The notes under the pieces: model-generated
The model's database searches: none
What the model was told of the DNA's origin: nothing
The model's input: only the letters and a program-made list of their open reading frames with translations
Made by a program: the position numbers and the translations under genes
Assembly (NCBI GenBank): GCA_965219515.1
Contig: OZ244776.1
Location: forward strand, 3,224,001 to 3,288,000
Direction of reading: 5' to 3'
Source: Ilyomonas sp965219515
GTDB taxonomy: Bacteria > Bacteroidota > Bacteroidia > Chitinophagales > Chitinophagaceae
Length of the DNA stretch: 64,000 nucleotides
Shown: piece by piece, positions 47,429 to 56,200 of the stretch
Numbering within the stretch: the stretch's first letter is position 1
How the letters are laid out: the number at the start of each line of letters is the position of its first letter

Positions 47429-50400
47429 TTAAAAATTGATGGTCGTTCCCACAGCAATGGTTCTTTGTATGGGAAAGATGAATAAATCAGACAGCTCGGG
47501 GTCGCCAATTTTATAGCCGGTAATTAAAAATAAATTTTGAGCGTTGATGTAAAGCTTAGCATTAGCAGCGCCTATCGTTTTACAAAACTTTGCGGGTAAT
47601 TTATAAGAAATCGCTGTGGTGCGCAACCTGATATAAGAGCCGTTACTGTAAGCGCCTGATGATTGCGTAAAGCTAGAAGCTGCATAATTTACATCGCCGT
47701 AAACCGTGGTAAGTCTTTGTATGGAAGAAACATCGCCAGGCTTTTGCCAACGGTCTAAAATAGCGGTGGGCTCATTAACCAGCCCGCCGGGCGTAACCGC
47801 TGTATAGATGCTGTATAAATAATTTCTTTGCACCTTATCCTGAAACTGGAAGAAAATATACAGGCTGAAGTTTTTGTAAGAAAGGGTGTTGCCAAAGCCA
47901 CCAATAAATTTTGGTTCGGTATTGGCAATTGCCTGGTAATCGCCACCCTGCGATGGTATGCCATAAACGGGGTCAGAAGTGGTTGTTTTATTATCGCCTT
48001 TGTAAAACTCAAATATGCCGGTTTCAGGATTAACGCCTTTCAACTGAAACCCTTTTACAACATTTGCCGACTGCCCCAAAGTATAAAGAAGCGCATAGGA
48101 TGATTCATCTAAACCGGGAAAAGACAAGAGCTTATTGCGGTTGCCTGAGATATTAAAATTGGTGCTCCAGCTAAAATTATTGTGCTTGATATTTTTTGAA
48201 GAAAAAGAAAGTTCAAGCCCGCGGTTTTGCAATTTAGCGCTGAAGTTTTGAAGCACAGACGGGAAACCGGTTTGCGTTGGCAATGTATAATTGATAAGCT
48301 GGTTGCCAATACGCTCCTGGTAATAATTTATGTTTAATAAAATGCGGTCTTTTATAAACCCGAAATCCAAACCAAGATTGAGCGATTTTTTTGTATCCCA
48401 ACTATAATCCGGGCTATACAGGTTTTGAGGGAATAAAGGCGTTATTCCCTGGAAAGGAAACTGATATATATCGGTTTGAAAAAATTGCTGGTATTGATAT
48501 GGCGCGGTGGCGTCCGTACCGGTGGTTCCATAGCTTCCATACAACTTTCCATACGAAATAAAAGACAGCTTGTTTTTTATAAATTTCTCTTTAGAAAAAA
48601 TCCAACCCAAACCAACCGAACCAAAATTGCCGAACTGCCTGCCCGGCGCAAAATTGCTGGAGCCATCTCTGCGACCGGAAAGTTGCGCAAGAAATTCATT
48701 ATTGTACGTATATTCTAATCTTGCAAATACGCCAATATATTTATAAGGCTGATAGCTATCTGATGCCTGGATACTACCTGCAGAACCAATAGAACCCAAC
48801 AGTGATTCATCTGCATAATCAAAGCCGTTTAGCTGGTGATTGTTGAGCGTATTCTTTTTATATGTGCTGCCAATTAAAGCAGTCAATTCGCTGTTTTTAA
48901 AACTATGCTGATAATTTAATTGCGGCTCAATGTTGATTGTTTCAAATGTGCTGAAAGAAAACATTGCCTTAGAAGATGGATTATCAGCCGGACTTATACT
49001 GCTTGCGGGAAATTGCTGCGCTTCATCGCTTGTAAGACGGCTGTAACCCGCATTCAGTATCAACTGAAGGTCGTTTGTAATTTGATAAGATAAGCTTAAT
49101 GAGTTGGTGAGGTTATGCAAATCAAGCTTGCTTGGCTGGCGCAGGTAAGCAGCATACTGTGTGTAACGGTCGGTATTAAATCCCATGTAATTCCAAACTA
49201 AATTTCCTGAAGCATCAAACAAATCCGGGTAATTCGGCGGCGTTAGAATTCCGGACGTTACAGCCGGCGCTGCCGAAGAATTATTTTGTTCGTAAGAATA
49301 ATCAAAACCAAAATCAATACTAAAGCGATTGTTTACAGCAGTATGATGAATATTGGAATGCAGCGTTAATCTTTTATCCGCAAAATCACCAGGAAAATTA
49401 TAATTGGAGCGGTTGTAACCCGTAGAAACTATAAATGTAGTTTGTTCATTGCCGCCGGTAAGGCTTACATGCGCATCTATATTGCCGGAAGTTTTTCCTT
49501 CATAATAATTATACCAGTCAGTGTTTTTATTTTGGTCAAAGAGAAGCAGGTCAGGATACTTTCTTGGCGGCGCACCTGAAAGATTAATGCCATCATTTTT
49601 TAAAGCTTCGCGCCGCAGGCTTAGGTATTGCCCGGTATTCAATAACTCAAGCTTTCTTGTTGCAGAGTTAACGGCGGTATTCACCGAAGCCTCAAATTTT
49701 GTTTTGCCTGCCTTACCTTTTTTTGTGGTGATAATGATTACGCCATTTGCACCTTGTGTACCATAAATAGAAGTGGCGGCTGCATCTTTTAAAATGCTGA
49801 TGCTTTCAATGTCTGCGGGGTTCAGGCTATTGAACGGACTAACGCCACCATAATTAAAACTACCGTCATCACCTCCGAGTGAAAGCAAAGCATTCACGTT
49901 GGCATTTTGAGCAGCCACCGGCACGCCATCCACAATAAATAATGGCTGGTCGTAAGGTTTGTTTCCATATAAACCCTGCGCTAATGAATTTTGACCTCTT
50001 ATCTGCACCTGCACAGATGCGCCTGGCGCACCAGATGTGGGCGTAATGTTTAAGCCAGGCACAAGCCCTTCCAATGCATTTAAAGCATTTGATACCGGCT
50101 GGTTTTCCAAATCTTTTGATGAGACCGTATTGACTGCTCCAACACTTAATCGCCTGCTTTCTTTACCGTAGCCAATTATGCGCACTTCATCAAGCTGCGA
50201 GTTAGCGGGTGTAAGTGTAATCTTCAGAAATAAATCTCCGTTTATGGCAACCACATTATTATATTCTGTATATCCAATAAAGCTTGCCTTTAGATTATAT
50301 TCTCCGTTATCAGACAGAGAAAAAATAAACTTTCCTTCTTTATCGGTTACAGAACTCTGGGCGTTGTTATTGGATGTTTGTTTATCCTGATGCACCGGCG

Positions 50401-50851
50401 ATAAGATAATCGTAGCTCCTTCAAGTATTTTGCCGGTACTATCGCCAATTACACCCGTAATTGAAAATGAAACGGTTTTTGATGACTGCTTATTTATTGA
50501 AGTCTTTTTTATCACTACTGTTTTACCGGTGATTGTAAATTCAAGATTTAAATCTTTCAGCAATTGCTTCAGCACAATCTTCATGTCTGTTTGCTGAATA
50601 CTGATTGAAACTTTTGGCGTTTGGTTCAGAATACTACTTTCATAAAAAAATATATAGTCTGATTGCTTTTCTACATCTGCAAAAACTTTTTCAAGTTTTT
50701 GATTTTTTTCATTTAAGGTAATTTGTTGTGCAGACACACTCATTGCAGTGAACAAACAAAGTATAACAAGCAAAATCAAATGCCCGAAACGGTAATCTAA
50801 ACATGATTTGAAGAATGTTATCGAATAAATTTTAAGAGTAAAGTTTTTCAT
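47429..50851 (-). CDS. SusC/RagA TonB-dependent receptor with N-terminal STN domain
   Basis: About 1140 aa from the ATG at 50851 (MKNFTLKIYSITFF); an ATG at 50863 is the alternative. Order: signal peptide, STN secretin/TonB N-terminal domain (LEKVFADVEKQSDYIFFYES), carboxypeptidase-regulatory-like domain, plug (VRIIGYGKESRRLSVGAV, LKDAAATSIYGTQGANG) and C-terminal beta-barrel. The STN domain contacts a FecR anti-sigma factor, here encoded 95 bp upstream, so the receptor should signal ligand uptake. It is paired with SusD. Confidence 0.94.
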   Translation of the reverse strand: MKNFTLKIYSITFFKSCLDYRFGHLILLVILCLFTAMSVSAQQITLNEKNQKLEKVFADVEKQSDYIFFYESSILNQTPKVSISIQQTDMKIVLKQLLKDLNLEFTITGKTVVIKKTSINKQSSKTVSFSITGVIGDSTGKILEGATIILSPVHQDKQTSNNNAQSSVTDKEGKFIFSLSDNGEYNLKASFIGYTEYNNVVAINGDLFLKITLTPANSQLDEVRIIGYGKESRRLSVGAVNTVSSKDLENQPVSNALNALEGLVPGLNITPTSGAPGASVQVQIRGQNSLAQGLYGNKPYDQPLFIVDGVPVAAQNANVNALLSLGGDDGSFNYGGVSPFNSLNPADIESISILKDAAATSIYGTQGANGVIIITTKKGKAGKTKFEASVNTAVNSATRKLELLNTGQYLSLRREALKNDGINLSGAPPRKYPDLLLFDQNKNTDWYNYYEGKTSGNIDAHVSLTGGNEQTTFIVSTGYNRSNYNFPGDFADKRLTLHSNIHHTAVNNRFSIDFGFDYSYEQNNSSAAPAVTSGILTPPNYPDLFDASGNLVWNYMGFNTDRYTQYAAYLRQPSKLDLHNLTNSLSLSYQITNDLQLILNAGYSRLTSDEAQQFPASSISPADNPSSKAMFSFSTFETINIEPQLNYQHSFKNSELTALIGSTYKKNTLNNHQLNGFDYADESLLGSIGSAGSIQASDSYQPYKYIGVFARLEYTYNNEFLAQLSGRRDGSSNFAPGRQFGNFGSVGLGWIFSKEKFIKNKLSFISYGKLYGSYGTTGTDATAPYQYQQFFQTDIYQFPFQGITPLFPQNLYSPDYSWDTKKSLNLGLDFGFIKDRILLNINYYQERIGNQLINYTLPTQTGFPSVLQNFSAKLQNRGLELSFSSKNIKHNNFSWSTNFNISGNRNKLLSFPGLDESSYALLYTLGQSANVVKGFQLKGVNPETGIFEFYKGDNKTTTSDPVYGIPSQGGDYQAIANTEPKFIGGFGNTLSYKNFSLYIFFQFQDKVQRNYLYSIYTAVTPGGLVNEPTAILDRWQKPGDVSSIQRLTTVYGDVNYAASSFTQSSGAYSNGSYIRLRTTAISYKLPAKFCKTIGAANAKLYINAQNLFLITGYKIGDPELSDLFIFPIQRTIAVGTTINF

Positions 50852-50945
50852 TAAAAACAGCATTTGAAAGCATTAGTTAAACAGTAGTCAAAAAAGAATT
50901 TTATATCGAATATGATAGCTTAATTAATTAGCAGTTTTATAAAAC

Positions 50946-52145
50946 TCAAGGCGCTTCTTTTACTTCTATTGTTTTACCGGATAATGTGAACTCATATCCA
51001 TTTAACTTTAAAGCATTCAGCACTTCTGAAATATCAGCGGTACGTGAAATGCCACCCGTGAATGTGCGGTTAGAAATATTGCCCTGATATACCACATCCA
51101 CATCATACCATCGCGATACCTGCCGCATTATTTCTTTTACATTTTCATTTGTAAATGATGTGCGCCCGTATCTCCATGCAATTGCTTCAGCCGCATCAAC
51201 ATTCGCCACATTAATATTGTCACCATTTAATTTCGTTATAGCTTGTTGCCCCGGAACAAGTAAAATGTTATTGGTTTTATTTGAGATTTTTACCGAACCT
51301 TCAAGCAATGTTGTTTTAGTAACTTCTTCATCGTTATAACTATTGATGTTGAAGTGTGTTCCCAAAACCTGCACCTTTGTACCCCCATCCCCTAAAGGGG
51401 CGTCAACTTGTACAATGAAAGGCATCGCTGCATTTTTAGCCACTTCAAAATAAGCTTCGCCGGTTAGCTCAACATTCCTTTCACTGCCTTTAAAAACAGT
51501 AGGATATTTTAGTGACGAAGCTGCATTCAGCCAAACTGTTGTGCCGTCTGCTAACACAATTTGGTATTGCCCGCCACGCGGTGTTGATAAAGTGTTATAA
51601 GCAACAGTATTTTCTGAATTGTTTGCTTCGTATTGTAATAAGCCGCCGTTAACTTTTAAAACTTTTGTAATGCCTTGTTGTGTAATTGCGCCGTTTGCCA
51701 CAGAATCCAAAATAATTTTAGAGCCATTACCAAGTGTAAGCGTGGCTTTGTTGTTGCCGGGCGATACATGGTTTTCATAATTATTTACGTTTGTAGCTGC
51801 TATATTTTTTTTAGAGGAATGATTAAAAAAATAAATTGCCGCTGTGCTGATGGCTGCAATTAAAACAGCCGCTGCTGCAATCCTCATCCATTGCAATGTT
51901 TTTATTTTTGAATGATGAATGACCGCAGTAATTTTTTCTGATTGCAATATTTTTTGAAGAATATTATTACATTCATTTTTATTAAATGCGTCATCTGTTT
52001 TATTATCTCGCAATACTTGAATTAAACTTTGTTTGATAATTTCTTCATATTCAGAATGATCGATTAAGGCAAACAATTCTTCCGCTTCTTCATCAGAAGC
52101 CGTTTGATCAACATACCGCTTTAGCAAATACTCAATTCTTTCCAT
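50946..52145 (-). CDS. FecR-family anti-sigma factor
   Basis: 399 aa from the ATG at 52145 (MERIEYLLKRYVDQTASDEE); the open frame extends 18 codons further. It has a cytoplasmic N-terminal domain, one transmembrane helix (MRIAAAAVLIAAISTAAIYFF, about 85-105), and a periplasmic FecR domain with STPRGGQYQIVLADGTTVWL and DUF4974-like C-terminus. It should hold an ECF sigma factor until SusC signals, but no sigma gene is adjacent. An in-frame 21-bp palindromic insert interrupts the FecR domain at 51381-51402. Confidence 0.92.
   Translation of the reverse strand: MERIEYLLKRYVDQTASDEEAEELFALIDHSEYEEIIKQSLIQVLRDNKTDDAFNKNECNNILQKILQSEKITAVIHHSKIKTLQWMRIAAAAVLIAAISTAAIYFFNHSSKKNIAATNVNNYENHVSPGNNKATLTLGNGSKIILDSVANGAITQQGITKVLKVNGGLLQYEANNSENTVAYNTLSTPRGGQYQIVLADGTTVWLNAASSLKYPTVFKGSERNVELTGEAYFEVAKNAAMPFIVQVDAPLGDGGTKVQVLGTHFNINSYNDEEVTKTTLLEGSVKISNKTNNILLVPGQQAITKLNGDNINVANVDAAEAIAWRYGRTSFTNENVKEIMRQVSRWYDVDVVYQGNISNRTFTGGISRTADISEVLNALKLNGYEFTLSGKTIEVKEAP
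51381..51402. repeat. Palindromic element inserted in frame in fecR
   Basis: ACCCCCATCCCCTAAAGGGG followed by C lies inside the fecR coding sequence and adds about seven residues (APLGDGG) between VQVD and TKVQVLGTHF. The latter is normally continuous in FecR proteins. The CCCCTAAAGGGG core is a form of dispersed palindrome known from Bacteroidota genomes. Confidence 0.6.
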
Positions 52146-52457
52146 GTGGCTTTTTAATAAATTACAGGTAATGTGCCCTGGCATTTCAATACCTGCCATA
52201 AACTAAGACTTCCATTGTAAAAAGAAGGACTATCCGAACAAAATTTTTTAATTAAACACAGATGAAGCTAACGGGAGGAAAGGCAGAAGAAAATGATGCA
52301 GTCAGGTTGTTTGTGATAGATATAGTATCGGAAAGAATGACGAGATAATTAGTGTGCCCTTCGATAATATAGATTGCGACGGAAAGCAATATTGAACCAC
52401 CATTACAAATGAAGATATTTCCTTAATTTATATGATTAATAGGAATTTATGCGAAAG

Positions 52458-52497
52458 AAAAAACGGGAAAGAAAAGCCCGAAAACTTTCTTTCCCGT
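52458..52497 (-). terminator. Putative rho-independent terminator facing away from the CRISPR array
   Basis: On the minus strand a 13-bp stem (ACGGGAAAGAAAG with its complement, one bulged base) and an 8-nt loop are followed by six T. It lies about 770 bp beyond the leader-distal end of the array and could stop array read-through before fecR. Confidence 0.6.
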
Positions 52498-52499
52498 CT

Positions 52500-52545
52500 G
52501 GTAGAGCGTACGGAACAAATGTCGAACCGGTTGATCGATAATTTG
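52500..52545. repeat. Dispersed repeat, copy B
   Basis: TGGTAGAGCGTACGGAACAA followed by ATGTCGAACCGG. It matches copy A at 35341-35390 over the first 22 bases with one gap. It directly abuts the terminator hairpin at 52458-52497. Confidence 0.5.
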
Positions 52546-52633
52546 AAGAAAATATCAAATATTTTTCAGCAAGAACTACTGCTCGGTGAATGAGTTGTGG
52601 TCCCCTTACGATGCTCGAAACTTACAAAGGGAA

Positions 52634-52707
52634 AAGAGTATCGCTCAACTGGTTAGAGCACCTGACTCATAATCAGGAGGTCCCTCGTTCCAGCCCAGGT
52701 GGGTCTA
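52634..52707 (+). pseudogene. Degenerate tRNA with CAT anticodon (Met/Ile2-type remnant)
   Basis: The D-arm (GCTC, AACTGGTTA, GAGC) and anticodon arm (CCTGA, CTCATAA, TCAGG; anticodon CAT) are perfect. The T-stem has one mismatch (CCTCG/CCAGG), and its loop TTCCAGC lost the conserved purine. The acceptor stem fails: 5' AAGAGTA and 3' TGGGTCT give only two Watson-Crick pairs. It is followed by its own terminator hairpin. The 1121-bp gap 52146-53266 contains this, two hairpins and copy B, and no protein gene. Confidence 0.7.
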
Positions 52708-52716
52708 CTTAGAAAT

Positions 52717-52748
52717 AAAGCAGTTAGATATTTCCTAACTGCTTTTTC
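52717..52748 (+). terminator. Rho-independent terminator after the tRNA remnant
   Basis: AAGCAGTTAG and CTAACTGCTT form a perfect stem with a short loop, followed by TTTTTC. It lies 10 bp after the tRNA-like sequence and would end its transcript. Confidence 0.8.
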
Positions 52749-53266
52749 ATTTTATGTGACTATGGATGTGACCATAAAGCTGAAGATTGAACTTACACAG
52801 AAAGGATATACTTTTTTAACTTTTTTCACTATGATATATTACCATTAAATGCTGAGAGGCTATAATGAGTAAGTGAATTAAAAAATTTAATCAATACCGA
52901 AAATCAACAGATTACGCTTGCTCTCTCTTGGCATAAACTGTTCAAACTTTTATCAACTGACTTAAAGGCTATTTAAATTTTAGTGAAGAGAAACAAGTAA
53001 GAAAATCAGGTTTGCAAGAGAAAGGGATGAACTAAAATTGAGTTGAGATGAATTATCCTTTTATAATCTCCGATTCCCTGTGGAATAAAGTTAAGGAGGC
53101 TTTTGATACAAAGACAAGAAAGCTTAAATAATCTTTGCAGCTAACACTCATTGCTTGTATTTATTTGTTAAAAACAGTCTGCTGGTGGTGTATGCTGCCG
53201 GTAGATGCCTTCGGCAAGTAGCAACCGGTTCATTATTAGTTAAGGCAAATGGATGTTTTTTGTTAA

Positions 53267-56200
53267 GTCCTAATCCTTGTTATGTTGGAAGTTACTTTAT
53301 AAGTTTGTATGTCTGGGATGGAATGAGGCAGGGGCAGCAAGGTTTCAATCCTTGTTATGTTGGAAGTTACTTTATAAGAAAATCAGTCTGGTAGTCTTTA
53401 TCATTCTTCCATGGTTTCAATCCTTGTTATGTTGGAAGTTACTTTATAAGAATTTTGTTACAACATCTTACAAAATAATACTTGTAGTTTCAATCCTTGT
53501 TATGTTGGAAGTTACTTTATAAGAATTTTGTTACAACATCTTACAAAATAATACTTGTAGTTTCAATCCTTGTTATGTTGGAAGTTACTTTATAAGAAAA
53601 ACAAGCTCTCGAAAAGAAGCAGTTCGATCGCAAGTTTCAATCCTTGTTATGTTGGAAGTTACTTTATAAGCGGACAGCTTGCCAAGAATCTCTTCCACAT
53701 TTTGATGTTTCAATCCTTGTTATGTTGGAAGTTACTTTATAAGATTGACAGAATCGGTTGGCACACCCAAATCGTTTGGTTTCAATCCTTGTTATGTTGG
53801 AAGTTACTTTATAAGCTGGCATTGGTAATGTATTCTTCCTGGTGTTGTAAGGAGTTTCAATCCTTGTTATGTTGGAAGTTACTTTATAAGTGGATTATCC
53901 AAAGAAGCAATGATTTAATTTTTAAGTTTCAATCCTTGTTATGTTGGAAGTTACTTTATAAGAACGCACCCGAGTTAGTCAATGATGCCATGAGCGTCTA
54001 GTTTCAATCCTTGTTATGTTGGAAGTTACTTTATAAGTTTATTAGTCTTTTCATCAACCAGCGATCGAATTTTAGTTTCAATCCTTGTTATGTTGGAAGT
54101 TACTTTATAAGTTCAATATTCCGCTGCAAATTTGGCTGGATAAACTTCGTTTCAATCCTTGTTATGTTGGAAGTTACTTTATAAGATCGTAACCGATAAA
54201 ACAAAAAGGCAGGATAAAGTAAGTTTCAATCCTTGTTATGTTGGAAGTTACTTTATAAGAAAAAACCTAATGGCTGTTTTTTTGGAGCTGATTATGTTTC
54301 AATCCTTGTTATGTTGGAAGTTACTTTATAAGTATCGCATTGCGAGACGCCTGTATGCCGCCGATAAAGTTTCAATCCTTGTTATGTTGGAAGTTACTTT
54401 ATAAGTTCTCAGCCTCACTGCGCACAGGCTTTGTAGCCGCCGGTTTCAATCCTTGTTATGTTGGAAGTTACTTTATAAGCCGTTTTGCGCAGCATTTCTT
54501 TTTCGTTTTCTTCCAGTTTCAATCCTTGTTATGTTGGAAGTTACTTTATAAGAAAAAGCGACAGCTTGAATTGTTTCAAGCATGAAAAGTTTCAATCCTT
54601 GTTATGTTGGAAGTTACTTTATAAGAAGGCATCCTCAACGTGGGAGATATAAGTTACGGTTAGTTTCAATCCTTGTTATGTTGGAAGTTACTTTATAAGT
54701 TTTTTGAAAGATTCATTACACGGTGTGTGTTTTTTTGTTTCAATCCTTGTTATGTTGGAAGTTACTTTATAAGCTGCGCGTCTGAAACGAATAGCCAAGG
54801 ATGGCCAGGGTTTCAATCCTTGTTATGTTGGAAGTTACTTTATAAGCGGAAGTAATAAGGTCTTCTTCTTTTTCAATTGAAAGTTTCAATCCTTGTTATG
54901 TTGGAAGTTACTTTATAAGCTGTTTATTTCATCGGGCTTTAGAAAATCTTTCCGGGTTTCAATCCTTGTTATGTTGGAAGTTACTTTATAAGAAAGCAAT
55001 TTGCTTCTCACAGTTATATCTTATTGGAGTTTCAATCCTTGTTATGTTGGAAGTTACTTTATAAGAACAGAAAACAGTTCATCGTAAGGCCAGCAATTTT
55101 TGTTTCAATCCTTGTTATGTTGGAAGTTACTTTATAAGAGAGATTAAAACGCTGTTTATTACCGAAGGCTTCTTGTTTCAATCCTTGTTATGTTGGAAGT
55201 TACTTTATAAGTTGTCAACCTTGGAAATAAGGTCGTCCTTTGTGGGGAGTTTCAATCCTTGTTATGTTGGAAGTTACTTTATAAGAAAACGTCAGGCTGC
55301 CAATCTTCTCTACGCTGATTTGTTTCACTCCTTGTTATGTTGGAAGTTACTTTATAAGAAGCCAAGATAGATAAGCAGATCGTGATTGAGAAGGGTTTCA
55401 ATCCTTGTTATGTTGGAAGTTACTTTATAAGTCTGTTTGGTTAGGCTTCATAGACGCTTTTATTATAGTTTCAATCCTTGTTATGTTGGAAGTTACTTTA
55501 TAAGGAAGCCAAGATAGATAAGCAGATCGTGATTGAGAAGGGTTTCAATCCTTGTTATGTTGGAAGTTACTTTATAAGCTGGACCAAAATAGTAGTTGAT
55601 AAGCTGGAGATAGAGTTTCAATCCTTGTTATGTTGGAAGTTACTTTATAAGTAGACATTCAACGCGTGAGAACGGGATGTAAAAGAAGTTTCAATCCTTG
55701 TTATGTTGGAAGTTACTTTATAAGAAGTCATGACTGGTCATTGATATTGGTTTTGAAATTGTTTCAATCCTTGTTATGTTGGAAGTTACTTTATAAGTCT
55801 GCTAAGGTGAACAATCCCGCTATTTGGAAGGATAGTTTCAATCCTTGTTATGTTGGAAGTTACTTTATAAGTTCTGAAAGGCGTATCAGGAATATTAAGC
55901 AGTAGTTCGTTTCAATCCTTGTTATGTTGGAAGTTACTTTATAAGTGTTTTTGCTTTTCCAGCGCTTTGGTGAAATTCGCTTTTGGCGGTTTCAATCCTT
56001 GTTATGTTGGAAGTTACTTTATAAGTGCGTCATTTTAGAGCGACATCTAACTCTTGACCTGTGTTTCAATCCTTGTTATGTTGGAAGTTACTTTATAAGA
56101 CCAAATGGGATTTTATTGACTGGTGCAGAAAAAAGTTTCAATCCTTGTTATGTTGGAAGTTACTTTATAAGCGGTAATGGTCAGCCGCAGCAGGTCTGGC

